Below, one piece after another: positions 1 through 8,544 of a DNA stretch of 64,000 bases. The notes under the pieces were generated by a model. That model did no database searches. It was not told the DNA's origin and was given only the letters and a program-made list of their open reading frames with translations. How positions within the stretch are numbered: position 1 is the first letter of the stretch; the number at the start of each line of letters is the position of its first letter. Source of the stretch: Bacteroidota bacterium (GTDB lineage: Bacteria > Bacteroidota > Bacteroidia > Cytophagales > Cyclobacteriaceae); the NCBI GenBank assembly GCA_018266055.1, contig JAFDYT010000001.1, positions 124,001-188,000 on the forward strand, read 5' to 3'. The position numbers and the translations under genes are program-made.

Positions 1-312
1 AGCGACTCTCTGGTGCTGAAATATTTTGAAAATTATTATTTCGTAAACTTCAAAACCGGAGATCAGTGGGTGGTAAGGTTGGTAAAACAAAATTCCAACG
101 GCTCTATTGAATTTTTGGCTATTGATCTTCAGGATGAGGTAAAGGGAAAGGACGTTCTCAAAAAACTTTCCAAAAAATTAAAGGTGAAAGAGATCAAACG
201 TAAGGATGATACTTTCTATCAAATCAACCCCAGTCAGGCGCAGCTCATGATGCTGATTAAAGACGGTTTCTTTACCGGACCTAAGCTCGATAAGATCAAG
301 CGATCAAACTAA
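1..312 (+). CDS. Hypothetical protein, 5' end outside the window
   Basis: The frame is open from the first base of the window, and the first possible start inside (a GTG at 13) gives only 99 residues, so the true start is probably upstream. The visible part is basic and mixed alpha/beta, with no signal peptide or membrane segment in view. I do not recognise a domain. Its last 9 bases overlap the end of the convergent amidohydrolase gene on the minus strand. Confidence 0.5.
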   Translation, partial: SDSLVLKYFENYYFVNFKTGDQWVVRLVKQNSNGSIEFLAIDLQDEVKGKDVLKKLSKKLKVKEIKRKDDTFYQINPSQAQLMMLIKDGFFTGPKLDKIKRSN

Positions 313-1101
313 CGACTCAATAAGCTGGCTAAAATTCTTTTGAAGGAGCGCACGCATTTTGTTCGCGCGCGTTTCGGAATATCTTGTTTCACTGTCATCC
401 ATATAATTCACTTTCGTCATTTCAAGCTGAAGGGCGTGAACGTTATCGGCGGGCTTTCCAAAATGCCGTGTAATGAAGCCACCTTTGAAAGGATGGTTGT
501 GACTGAGGGAATAATTATTTTGTCCTAGCACGCTCAACGTGGTCTCAATAAGGTGAGGTGCAGCGGATGTTTCATCGGCGTCACCTAAAATTAAATCCGG
601 AAATTTTTCTTTTTGAATTGATGGTACGACTTGCCGGATTGAGTGACAATCCCACAATAGTACTTTGCCGAATTTATTTTTTAATCGTGTCAAACGGTCA
701 CTTAGCTGCTGATGATATGGCCAATAATACTTTTCGAGTCGACGGTCAACCTCTTCCGGGTCTACTTCGTTGCGCTCATCGTGGTAGAGCGGTTCTCCTA
801 AAAATGTAGTGGTAGGACAAAGGCCGGTGATGATGCGGCCATCGGTGTAGAGAGGTTTGCTTTTTGGATCGCGATTAAGGTCGATTACCCATCTGCTATA
901 TTTTGCAGCGATTAGCGTCATTCCCATGGCAGGTGCGAAATCATAAAGCTGGTGAACAAACCAATCGGTGTCGTCGGGCGCTTTAATAAGCGAGGGTTTG
1001 TATTGCTCTTTCAGTTCGTCGGGAAATGCTGTGCCACAGTGAGGCACACTGATGAGGATAGGAACTTCCGGAGCAGTAGCCGGCTGAATGGTAAAATTCA
1101 T
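304..1101 (-). CDS. N-formylglutamate amidohydrolase family protein
   Basis: A 265-residue cytosolic protein matching the N-formylglutamate amidohydrolase family, which hydrolyses N-formyl-L-glutamate to glutamate and formate in histidine breakdown. Visible landmarks are the N-terminal PHCGTAFP segment, DDTDWFVHQLY, RWVIDLNRDP, WDCHSI and LGDADETS, in the order expected for the family. No other hut genes are nearby, so the physiological substrate may differ. It is the last gene of a tight minus-strand run: its ATG overlaps the stop of the preceding 102-residue membrane protein by 4 bases, which suggests translational coupling. Full length for the family. Confidence 0.85.
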   Translation of the reverse strand: MNFTIQPATAPEVPILISVPHCGTAFPDELKEQYKPSLIKAPDDTDWFVHQLYDFAPAMGMTLIAAKYSRWVIDLNRDPKSKPLYTDGRIITGLCPTTTFLGEPLYHDERNEVDPEEVDRRLEKYYWPYHQQLSDRLTRLKNKFGKVLLWDCHSIRQVVPSIQKEKFPDLILGDADETSAAPHLIETTLSVLGQNNYSLSHNHPFKGGFITRHFGKPADNVHALQLEMTKVNYMDDSETRYSETRANKMRALLQKNFSQLIESLV

Positions 1102-1406
1102 TTTTTGATTTTCTTATTTGATTCCTTGCTAAGCACCAGGGATATTGAATCCAGCGATTTTTTTAACTGCATCTTCTCCTGAGCGCACTTGTCGAGCTCC
1201 AGTCTGATTTCGCTGAGCTTACGGTTCGCTTGGTTTGTTTCATTTATATTTTCCTGAGTGATACCATGTTGAACGTAGGCATAAACAATGGATATCAGGC
1301 ATATGCCAGAAATTACGCCGAATGTTATAGCTATTCGTCGAGCGCGCCGGATATTTGCCCGCGCAATTTTTTCCTGGTCGCCGGGTTCCTCAGTAGTGTA
1401 GCTCAT
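1098..1406 (-). CDS. Small membrane-anchored coiled-coil protein
   Basis: A 102-residue protein of unknown function. It has a charged N-terminus with an arginine cluster (residues 16-25), one membrane segment at about residues 26-46, then a heptad-like stretch rich in Glu, Lys and Leu to the C-terminus (about 52-102). The likely topology is N-in with a coiled coil outside the inner membrane. It lies between the GH3 glycosidase (1-base gap) and the amidohydrolase (4-base overlap), so it is almost certainly translated with them. The shape resembles small divisome or envelope scaffolds, but I see no family motif. Confidence 0.6.
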   Translation of the reverse strand: MSYTTEEPGDQEKIARANIRRARRIAITFGVISGICLISIVYAYVQHGITQENINETNQANRKLSEIRLELDKCAQEKMQLKKSLDSISLVLSKESNKKIKK

Positions 1407-1407
1407 G

Positions 1408-2640
1408 TTAGTTCTTTTTACGAGACTTCTTTTTGGTTTTCTTTTTCGAAGAACTCATCTGTTGAATTTCCTCTGTCATCTTTTTTATAGAGAGTTGCTT
1501 TTCGTCGTTCGCAGCCTGCAATTTTTGATTTTCTAGTTTCAGAATTTCCACCTCGCGGTTTGAGCCGATTATTTTTTTCAGCTTCATAATCCGTTTATAC
1601 GATTCGTCGATCCGAGCCCGCGATATTTCGCCGGTAGCTACATAGCCCTTAATCACGCTCAGCACTTTATCAACTGTGCGGTTCTCAACGCCTGAAATGT
1701 TGTTAGAGAAGCACATGATGTCTACGCCAGCATTCACTGCCAATTTGATGGCCTCTTCCAATCCATAATTGTTTGCAATAGCCTTCATCTGCATGTCGTC
1801 AGTAAAGACAACTCCATTGAAACCGAGTCGTTTTCTTAACAGCGAATCCAGAATTGTTTTCGACAATGTTCCGGGAAGGGCTTTGTGGTCAAGATTTTTA
1901 TTTACGATATGACTCGTCATCACGCCGTCTACATAACCCGAGTCGATGAGCAGCTGATATGGTTTCAGTTCGCGCGAAGACCACGTATTGGTGACATCGG
2001 CAAGTCCGAGGTGCGTATCGTCTTTAGAGCTACCATGCCCGGGGAAATGCTTTAATGAAGTGACAATGCCAAATCGACGGTGTTGCTTCACAACTTCTTT
2101 CGCGTAAAGCGCCACGGTATCTTCGTTAGCCGAATAAGAGCGTTCGGGTCGCACGATTACCGGATTGGTCGGGTTGACAGCAAGGTCAACACAAGGCGCA
2201 AAATTTACATTGATGCCGAGACCAGCCAGTGTAGCGGCTGTAGCTTCGGCGTAGAACCGAACAGAATCGAGCGACTTAAACTTGCCAATAGAAGCCGCAG
2301 AAATCGACCTGGTAAATCCATATTTTTCTTTTAATCGATTTACCTTTCCGCCTTCCTGATCGATGCATATAAACAAAGGAATCGACGCCGCCTTTTGGTA
2401 TGTCCAGCTCATTTTTTTAAAAGCTGCGAAAGCGTGCGACGTTTGAGGGATATTTTTTTCAAAGTAAATCAAAGAGCCAACCTTGCCTCGCTTTACTTCA
2501 TCAAGTACAGCCGAATCCACTTCTGCCTTAGGCATTCCAATCAGGATCATCTGTCCGATTTTCAGTTCAAGGCTGTCGATCGTCTGCGCGTGAGCTTTCG
2601 CAAGTGTTACTACAAAAAATAAGAGTACAAACTTTTTCAT
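1408..2640 (-). CDS. Glycoside hydrolase family 3 protein, NagZ-type beta-N-acetylhexosaminidase
   Basis: A 410-residue protein with a cleavable signal peptide (about residues 1-18, ending AHA) and a GH3 TIM barrel. The NagZ hallmark KHFPGHG followed by DTHLGL supplies the His/Asp pair that acts as general acid-base, and GVVFTDDMQM holds the likely nucleophile Asp. NagZ enzymes release GlcNAc from muropeptides, which fits the PBP4-type peptidase just upstream. The signal peptide points to a periplasmic rather than cytosolic site. The last 55 residues form a charged coiled coil with a Lys/Ser-rich tail, which is not part of the usual NagZ fold. Confidence 0.85.
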   Translation of the reverse strand: MKKFVLLFFVVTLAKAHAQTIDSLELKIGQMILIGMPKAEVDSAVLDEVKRGKVGSLIYFEKNIPQTSHAFAAFKKMSWTYQKAASIPLFICIDQEGGKVNRLKEKYGFTRSISAASIGKFKSLDSVRFYAEATAATLAGLGINVNFAPCVDLAVNPTNPVIVRPERSYSANEDTVALYAKEVVKQHRRFGIVTSLKHFPGHGSSKDDTHLGLADVTNTWSSRELKPYQLLIDSGYVDGVMTSHIVNKNLDHKALPGTLSKTILDSLLRKRLGFNGVVFTDDMQMKAIANNYGLEEAIKLAVNAGVDIMCFSNNISGVENRTVDKVLSVIKGYVATGEISRARIDESYKRIMKLKKIIGSNREVEILKLENQKLQAANDEKQLSIKKMTEEIQQMSSSKKKTKKKSRKKN

Positions 2641-2643
2641 GAA

Positions 2644-3921
2644 TTAATAGTTGTCGTGAATTTCTTTAATTATTTTTTCCATAATAGCGCGCACTTCGCG
2701 GCCAGGAGCAACGAAATTGTTACTCATGAAACTGAAAATAAAAAGCTTCTTTTTGCGCGTGATGAGGAATCCGCTAAGCGACTGATTGTTGGAGAACGAA
2801 CCGGTTTTGCCAAAAAGGAAAGACTCATATCCTTTGAACCAATTTTTTAAAGTGCCAGCCTTGCCATTGGTAACGAGCAAAGGAAACAGTCGATCTTGTG
2901 GCACTGTTCTATAAATTTTTTCCCACAGTGCCACCATCGTCCGCGGCGTGATCAGGTTGTAGCGCGACAAGCCTGAGCCATCCACCCACCGTGGTGTGTC
3001 TGGCAAGTCGGCTAGAATATTTTTAAGGGAATAGCGGATGGCGATTTCGGGCTTTAGTGTATCGCTTACCGTGGCTGCGCATTGCAACAACAATTGTTCA
3101 GCAATAAAGTTGTCGCTCTCCTGCATCATTACTTTGTACAAACTGTCTGAAGGAATACTTTTTAAAATGGAAGCCTTGGCGGGAAAAGGTTTATTGACTT
3201 CTTCTACCGTTCGGTGAAGTGTGTCGCTGAGCAAGTCTGCTGTTAGGTCGCTGGCGGTTCTGAAGGGAATGTAAAATTCATCAGACTTTCTTTTGCCATT
3301 GAAATACACGAGATGGTTTGAATCTACATCACGAATGATTTCTTCGTTGACATGCGTTTCGCTGGATAAGGAAAAATCGGCAGAGAACCGGGAAGGAATG
3401 CTGGTAAAATTTCCTGTAGAGTTCTTCACGATGTGAATGAGATTCCCGTAAAGGGGAAATGAAGATCGCTCGGCAGAATAATAATCATTGTAATCATCCC
3501 ATGCCCAGCCGGCACCAAGTCGCTCAGCCTGAAAATTGGATGAGGAAAAAAATAGGCGCGACGAATAATTTCTTAAAAAAGTATAGACTCTTCCGTTGTT
3601 AAATGTATTGCTGTAAAGAAACGATGGGTCGCCCATGCCCTGAAAAATCAGTGAGTCGCCAGCTTGATAATATTTCAAAGAGGAGACTGAGTCGCCCAGA
3701 GTTTTTAGCGATGTGTAGAGCGTAAGAACTTTGTCGTTGGAAGCAGGCAGATAATAATGAGCGCCGTGATAATCGACCAAGACTTTGTGGTTCGAAAAAT
3801 CGAGAAGATAAAAGCCAACGTTGTTTTTAAGTTGGCGCTCGCTGATTTGTATTTCTTTTTTAACTCTCAGCGCAGGAGAGCATCCTGCGAACACCACGAG
3901 AGTCAGCAAAAAAATTCTCAT
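2644..3921 (-). CDS. D-alanyl-D-alanine carboxypeptidase/endopeptidase, PBP4 (S13) type
   Basis: A 425-residue predicted lipoprotein (hydrophobic N-terminus ending FAGC at residue 14). It carries the three active-site motifs of penicillin-binding serine peptidases: SNDK (Ser61, Lys64), SDN at about residue 268, and KTG at residues 372-374. S13 enzymes cleave D-Ala-D-Ala and D-Ala-mDAP cross-links in peptidoglycan. The motif order and length fit the family. It overlaps the upstream DinB gene by 4 bases and is followed after 3 bases by the NagZ-type gene, so the two form a wall-remodelling pair. Confidence 0.85.
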   Translation of the reverse strand: MRIFLLTLVVFAGCSPALRVKKEIQISERQLKNNVGFYLLDFSNHKVLVDYHGAHYYLPASNDKVLTLYTSLKTLGDSVSSLKYYQAGDSLIFQGMGDPSFLYSNTFNNGRVYTFLRNYSSRLFFSSSNFQAERLGAGWAWDDYNDYYSAERSSFPLYGNLIHIVKNSTGNFTSIPSRFSADFSLSSETHVNEEIIRDVDSNHLVYFNGKRKSDEFYIPFRTASDLTADLLSDTLHRTVEEVNKPFPAKASILKSIPSDSLYKVMMQESDNFIAEQLLLQCAATVSDTLKPEIAIRYSLKNILADLPDTPRWVDGSGLSRYNLITPRTMVALWEKIYRTVPQDRLFPLLVTNGKAGTLKNWFKGYESFLFGKTGSFSNNQSLSGFLITRKKKLFIFSFMSNNFVAPGREVRAIMEKIIKEIHDNY

Positions 3922-4436
3922 GCTTTGGGCGTGAGGTAGCGGTCCTGCAATATTTTCAGATGATGTTTTTCGTGACCTGCAATGATAAACCCAAGAGCGA
4001 TTACCGAGAGTTCGTTGTTGCTGGAGGTTCCTTTTCGCGTAAGCATTTCAGGTGTGAATCCTTCAAACAAATCAATCGTGCTGGCGCGGAGATGACTCAT
4101 CTCGGCGGCAATTTTTTGCAATGACCGTCCGCTTGCGTTGGCTTGCGGCGCATAGTCATTTTCTTCAAAGCCGGCCAAAGGCGTTTTATCATTTCGTGCG
4201 AAGCGAAGAGCACGATACGCAAAAATCCGCTCGGCGTCGATGATATGGCAGAGTAACTCTCGCACCGTCCATTTCCCGGGGGCGTAAGCGAAATCAGCTT
4301 TGTCGGCAGGGATGCTATGTACCAGCTCTTGCATGCGATGCCCCGAAATACGAAGCGCCTGGAGCACATCAGACTCTGTGACTTGCTTTACATAATTTTT
4401 ATAGAAATGCGGAATGGTTTCGAGGTTGATCAGCAT
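3918..4436 (-). CDS. DinB-family protein
   Basis: A 172-residue protein with the four-helix DinB/YfiT pattern. Candidate metal ligands are His64 (LLCHIIDAER) and His155/His159 (GHEKHHLKIL), the usual three-histidine arrangement. Family members include metal-dependent thiol-S-transferases (BacA/bacillithiol types) and many proteins without known substrate. It heads the tight DinB-PBP4-GH3 run and overlaps the PBP4 gene by 4 bases. A second DinB-like gene lies at 60722. Substrate unknown. Confidence 0.8.
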   Translation of the reverse strand: MLINLETIPHFYKNYVKQVTESDVLQALRISGHRMQELVHSIPADKADFAYAPGKWTVRELLCHIIDAERIFAYRALRFARNDKTPLAGFEENDYAPQANASGRSLQKIAAEMSHLRASTIDLFEGFTPEMLTRKGTSSNNELSVIALGFIIAGHEKHHLKILQDRYLTPKA

Positions 4437-4477
4437 GATATGAATTTTTAAGTAGTTGGATAAAATTCGTTAAAAAA

Positions 4478-5293
4478 TCAGAGCTTCCCAATCAGGTCCA
4501 CATACAATTCCGTCAACTTCACTTCCGCTTTTCCGGCGGTAGCCAGGATTTGTGAGATGTCCACCGGCTTAAGGTCGTCAGGGTCACACTCATCGGTTAA
4601 AACAGAAATGGCGCAGCAAGGCAAGCTCATGTGGTTGGCCACCAACACTTCTGGTACTGTGCTCATGCCCACGGCGTCAGCACCTATGTTTCTGAGAAAA
4701 CGATATTCGGCGCGCGTTTCAAGATTCGGGCCCGGTACGGCTACATACACGCCTTTGTTCAATTTGATTTTCTTTTTTTTGGCGATGCTTTGCAACAGCG
4801 TATTCAATTTTTTGGAATAAGGCCGGCTCATATCCGGAAAGCGCGGGCCAAGCACTTCAAAATTTTCTCCTCGCAATGGGTTGTCGGGTTGCAGGTTGAT
4901 ATGGTCGTCGATCAGCATCAGCTCACCTTTTTTCCATTTCAGGTTCATGCATCCGGCGGCATTTGAAATGAGCAGGTAATCGATGCCCAAAAATTTCATC
5001 ACACGCACGGGCAACGTAATTTGCTGCATGTCATAGCCTTCATAGTAATGGAATCTTCCTTGCATGGCGATCACCCGTTTTCCCTTGAGCTCGCCGTAAA
5101 TAAGTTTTCCTTTGTGAAACTCAACCGTCGAGATGGGAAAATGCGGAATGGAGTTGTAATTTATAACGATGGGATTTTTGATTTCCTTCACAAAGCGGTC
5201 ACCAAGACCAGTCCCCAGAATAATTCCAATTTCAGGTTGAGTAATGCCGTGGCTTTGAATGTACCCTACGGCTTCGTTGATTTCGTGTAGCAT
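4478..5293 (-). CDS. Purine nucleoside phosphorylase
   Basis: A 271-residue protein of the trimeric PNP family, which splits purine nucleosides with phosphate to base and ribose-1-phosphate in the salvage pathway. Landmarks: IILGTGLGD near the N-terminus, GRFHYYEGY, ISNAAGCMN, DDHINL and VPGPNLETRAEY with GMSTVPEV near the base-binding site. The frame stays open 120 bases upstream, but that extension is an unusual Phe/Asp-rich stretch with no family counterpart. The ATG at 5293 after an A/T-rich leader gives the standard length, so I chose it. Same strand as the creatininase-like and LOG genes upstream. Confidence 0.9.
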   Translation of the reverse strand: MLHEINEAVGYIQSHGITQPEIGIILGTGLGDRFVKEIKNPIVINYNSIPHFPISTVEFHKGKLIYGELKGKRVIAMQGRFHYYEGYDMQQITLPVRVMKFLGIDYLLISNAAGCMNLKWKKGELMLIDDHINLQPDNPLRGENFEVLGPRFPDMSRPYSKKLNTLLQSIAKKKKIKLNKGVYVAVPGPNLETRAEYRFLRNIGADAVGMSTVPEVLVANHMSLPCCAISVLTDECDPDDLKPVDISQILATAGKAEVKLTELYVDLIGKL

Positions 5294-5427
5294 AAAAATT
5301 AGCGTGGCGTCAAAAGTCGCAAAAGAGAAATCAAAATCAAATTCAAAATGTGTTGATTGCTTTTGATGAAGAGAGAATATGGATTCAGAATATGTCCAAA
5401 GTTCGATGGGCAATACCTTGGCCGCTT

Positions 5428-6189
5428 CTATAAATAATGCTCTTTGTTTTTGGTTTGAGATACTTCCAAAAAAAACTGAGCGACTTTTTGGGTGACGGCT
5501 TTAAAGAATTTTTCTCCTTTGGCAGCCGATGCTTTTCGCGGATCGCCCACGCCAGTGTCTTTCGTCACTTTCGTCCACTGACGCTCAGCCCAAGCCCAGC
5601 CCTGTTGAATTGCTGTGTATTTGAATTTTCTGGACGCACCATCGCCCGCTTCATTGAGTGGCAAAACCAAATCGGGGCGAAGGTGTAAAATCAAACTCGT
5701 TTCCATCTCTCCGGCGTGATCGTCTTTCACTTCAAAAAATTCTTTTTGATCCATGGCTTTAAACCAATCACACGAAGCAAGAAACATGTCGGGAAATTTT
5801 AATCCCAGCTCGCGGATCATGGTTTTAAAGTCATTGCCACCGTGACTGTTCAGGATGATAAGCTTGTGAATGCCCTGACGATTTAAGGTTTCGATTACGT
5901 CGCGCAGCACTATTAATTGCGTGCTCGGATTCATGTTCATGTCCAGTGTTACGTCGTGTTGGCCGGTGTTTACTCCAAAAGGAATTACTGGCAGTACGAT
6001 AATCTTCGCGCCTTGTTCCCACGCGATCCTGGCGGCTTCGGCAGCGATGAGCTCAGCTTCCAGAATATCTGTTCCGTAAGGCAGGTGATAGTTATGCGCT
6101 TCGCAGGCTCCCCACGGCAGAATCGCCAGATCAAATGAAGATTCCTTTACTGACTTCCAGTTGGTCTCAGAAAGAATGTAAGGGCGCAT
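5428..6189 (-). CDS. Creatininase family amidohydrolase
   Basis: A 253-residue protein of the creatininase superfamily. Metal-binding landmarks are present: the ligand cluster Glu30/His32/Asp41 (GACEAHNYHLPYGTD), the NSHGGN motif near residue 116 and a downstream DHAGEMETS glutamate. Family members act on creatinine, on formamide-type ring-opened intermediates, or in maturation of redox peptides; the sequence does not decide among these. It starts 2 bases after the LOG-family gene ends, with purine nucleoside phosphorylase next, so a nucleotide or purine-derived substrate is a reasonable guess (inference). Confidence 0.8.
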   Translation of the reverse strand: MRPYILSETNWKSVKESSFDLAILPWGACEAHNYHLPYGTDILEAELIAAEAARIAWEQGAKIIVLPVIPFGVNTGQHDVTLDMNMNPSTQLIVLRDVIETLNRQGIHKLIILNSHGGNDFKTMIRELGLKFPDMFLASCDWFKAMDQKEFFEVKDDHAGEMETSLILHLRPDLVLPLNEAGDGASRKFKYTAIQQGWAWAERQWTKVTKDTGVGDPRKASAAKGEKFFKAVTQKVAQFFLEVSQTKNKEHYL

Positions 6190-6191
6190 GA

Positions 6192-6941
6192 TCAGAAATT
6201 TGGTGACAGCAAATACTTGCCATAAAAATCATCGATTACAGCAACGGCTTCTTTCGGTGTGTCCACAAGGTTGACAAGGTCAAGGTCTTCCGCATGAATC
6301 ATTTTTTCTTCCACCAATACTTTCTTAAACCAGTCAATCATTCCCGACCAGAATTTTTTTCCTACCATAACAATGGGGAAGCGTCCGATCTTTTTGGTTT
6401 GAATGAGCGTCAAGGCTTCGGTTAGCTCATCGAGTGTGCCAAACCCTCCCGGCATGATGATAAATCCCTGCGAATATTTCACGAACATTACTTTACGCAC
6501 AAAGAAGTAATCGAAGTTCATGAGCTTGTCCTGATCGATGTAAATATTTCCCTTTTGCTCGTGGGGCAGAAAAATATTTAACCCTACCGACTTTCCACCG
6601 GCCTTGTTGGCTCCTTTGTTCCCCGCTTCCATGATACCAGGGCCTCCGCCGGTAATTACACCATACCCATGTTGCACCAAGCGCTCAGCGATAGCTTCGG
6701 CAACTTTATAATACGGACTGCTTGGTTTCACACGCGCCGATCCGAAGATGGTTACGCAGGGGCCGATCTTGGCCATCTTCTCAAAACCTTCTACAAACTC
6801 GCTCATTACTTTAAAGATCATCCACGAGTCAGAGCTTTTTATCTCTGCCCAGTTTTTGTCCTTAAATGCCTGACGAATGCGATGCTCTTCTTCCAGCGCT
6901 GACTGCAGTAAATTTTCTTCTACTTGTTTTTTCTTAGCCAT
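6192..6941 (-). CDS. LOG-family protein (TIGR00730-type nucleotide phosphoribohydrolase)
   Basis: A 249-residue cytosolic protein with the LOG signature: TIFGSARV, ITGGGPGIMEAGNKGA and the catalytic PGGFGTLDE motif. LOG enzymes hydrolyse N-glycosidic bonds of nucleoside 5'-monophosphates, releasing ribose-5-phosphate and the base (in some cases cytokinins). The N-terminal 50 residues are a charged helical extension typical of the longer bacterial form. First gene of a run with the creatininase-like gene (2-base gap) and PNP. A weak TAnnTTGG element lies about 20 bases upstream of its ATG on the minus strand. Confidence 0.85.
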   Translation of the reverse strand: MAKKKQVEENLLQSALEEEHRIRQAFKDKNWAEIKSSDSWMIFKVMSEFVEGFEKMAKIGPCVTIFGSARVKPSSPYYKVAEAIAERLVQHGYGVITGGGPGIMEAGNKGANKAGGKSVGLNIFLPHEQKGNIYIDQDKLMNFDYFFVRKVMFVKYSQGFIIMPGGFGTLDELTEALTLIQTKKIGRFPIVMVGKKFWSGMIDWFKKVLVEEKMIHAEDLDLVNLVDTPKEAVAVIDDFYGKYLLSPNF

Positions 6942-7058
6942 AGTATTTCATTTCTCACAGGCGCCAAGTTAAGAAATGAATTGAGAATAAACGCAGGCCA
7001 TCAACCACAGTGTCGCACCCTCACTGTGACAACAAGGGAGGAGCAACAAAACCTGATG

Positions 7059-7955
7059 TTATCGCTCAGCTACTGTTCGATTTTTATGACTGACGGTAAA
7101 TACCCGCGAAAGATTAAACCCAAGGCGCAGGCCCATGTTGTTAATCTGATCAGACGTGTTGGTGATGAAGGCGCGTTCGTTCATGCCAATTCCGTTGGTC
7201 ACATGAAGTTGAAAAACGTGACCACCGGTTTCGATGTCAAAACCCACGGCGGCAAAATTGTAATAGCCTGCGGATAAATATCCGGGCAGCACATATTGAT
7301 AATCCCAGTTGATGGACACCCGTTTGCTCAGTTTATATCGTCCGCCAAAGCCAACGGAATAAACGTCGTTCTTGTCTGCCGGCGTGGCCACCAGATTAGT
7401 GTGTACTACCGAGGGCGTAAATTGAAGCGTAAGTCGTTCCGAAAATTTCCGGGCGATCAGGACCTGGTAATAAAACGCCATGCGTGAGGAATAAAAATTG
7501 ACACGCGAAGGATCTGCAAACGGCATTGTGTTAAGTGTTGTGCCGGCTACGAGCTCAAATGAAAAAGGAATTCCTCCCTTTCCCGTCGCTTGCCAGATCA
7601 TCCGGTATTTGACAAACCCATCCAACTCGCGATTGATGTTGCTTCGACCAACACCAACCATAATGCGGTTTGAGACTCCATAGTCGAAGCCAAGCCGCAT
7701 GTTGGCCTGATCAAATCCATAAAGGTTATCAAGTCCACCATTAAACGTTCCGAACCGATGCAAAATGCGCACGTCTAGCACACCGGCGCTGAGATGTTCG
7801 GCTGCGTGTGTATTTACTATGCGTGTCGACTTGAATGCGTTGGTCACAAATTGCTTCTTGGGAGTTCCGTCATCCACCAGCGACAACAGGTCGTCCTGCG
7901 CATTTGCCGTGAACCCGATCAGGCCAACGAGCAGACCAATCAAATGCTTTTTCAT
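7059..7955 (-). CDS. DUF5777-like outer-membrane beta-barrel protein (paralogue 1)
   Basis: A 298-residue exported protein: signal peptide about 1-19 (ending NAQ), then alternating amphipathic beta strands with aromatic girdle residues as in outer-membrane barrels. It matches the Bacteroidota family I know as DUF5777, with VRILHRFG near the start and FDIETGGHVFQ near the end. The second copy at 13052 shares both motifs and the order of strands. It is the last gene of a minus-strand run after YceI (16-base gap), an OB-fold protein and two haem-motif lipoproteins. Function is not established; the context suggests an outer-membrane partner of the lipoproteins. Confidence 0.75.
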   Translation of the reverse strand: MKKHLIGLLVGLIGFTANAQDDLLSLVDDGTPKKQFVTNAFKSTRIVNTHAAEHLSAGVLDVRILHRFGTFNGGLDNLYGFDQANMRLGFDYGVSNRIMVGVGRSNINRELDGFVKYRMIWQATGKGGIPFSFELVAGTTLNTMPFADPSRVNFYSSRMAFYYQVLIARKFSERLTLQFTPSVVHTNLVATPADKNDVYSVGFGGRYKLSKRVSINWDYQYVLPGYLSAGYYNFAAVGFDIETGGHVFQLHVTNGIGMNERAFITNTSDQINNMGLRLGFNLSRVFTVSHKNRTVAER

Positions 7956-7971
7956 AGCGTTGGTAAAAAAA

Positions 7972-8535
7972 TTATTTCAACGCTTTGTAATCGCAGGCGG
8001 TTTGAATTTCAACCGTCGGAGAGATTTTGTCTTTTACCGCACCAGGAATTTCAATCTTATAATCTTCCAGAAGAATTTTGAAGGAAGCCTCGCTTGAAAT
8101 TGCACCTTCAGTTACTTTGATGGTGCCCACCACTTCAACGTCTTTCTTCACGTTGTGAATTTCAAGGGTACCTTTTACAAGTGCTTTGTAGGTGCCGTCT
8201 TTTTTGAAATTTATTTTTGAAAGATCCTCGATCTTCCCTTTAAAAATAGCTTTGGGATACTTATCACTCTCCATGTAGTTTTCATTGAAATGCTCTTGCA
8301 TCAGACCACGCTTGAATTCAAATCCCTTGATGAGTACAGCAAATTCAATCTGGCCCGTGGAAATATCGATCACGCTGGTTACAGATTTATTCACGCCATC
8401 AATATCTTCTACCGGCGTGCCAGCTTTGAAACTGATGGTTCCGGTTTTGGTGAAGAAGCGTGTTTGTGCAGATACAACAGCAGTGGTGAATACCATAAGA
8501 CATACGATGAGAAACGAGCGAATCATAATGTTCAA
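7972..8535 (-). CDS. YceI-family periplasmic protein
   Basis: A 187-residue protein with a signal peptide (about 1-23) and a YceI lipocalin-like domain: FTKTGTISFKAGTP at the start, the central stretch around KYPKAIFKG, then HNVKKDVEVVGTI. YceI proteins bind polyisoprenoid chains such as ubiquinone-8 precursors in a hydrophobic pocket; periplasmic and cytochrome-associated versions occur. It sits between the OB-fold protein (9-base gap) and the DUF5777-like barrel (16-base gap), so it is likely co-expressed with the haem-motif lipoproteins. That neighbourhood makes a quinone- or isoprenoid-related role plausible, though not shown. Confidence 0.85.
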   Translation of the reverse strand: MNIMIRSFLIVCLMVFTTAVVSAQTRFFTKTGTISFKAGTPVEDIDGVNKSVTSVIDISTGQIEFAVLIKGFEFKRGLMQEHFNENYMESDKYPKAIFKGKIEDLSKINFKKDGTYKALVKGTLEIHNVKKDVEVVGTIKVTEGAISSEASFKILLEDYKIEIPGAVKDKISPTVEIQTACDYKALK

Positions 8536-8544
8536 GTTTAGGGT

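Noticed and set aside
5294-5413. N-terminal extension of the purine nucleoside phosphorylase frame
   Set aside because: It adds 40 unusual residues (Phe/Asp-rich) with no counterpart in the family; the ATG at 5293 gives the standard length.
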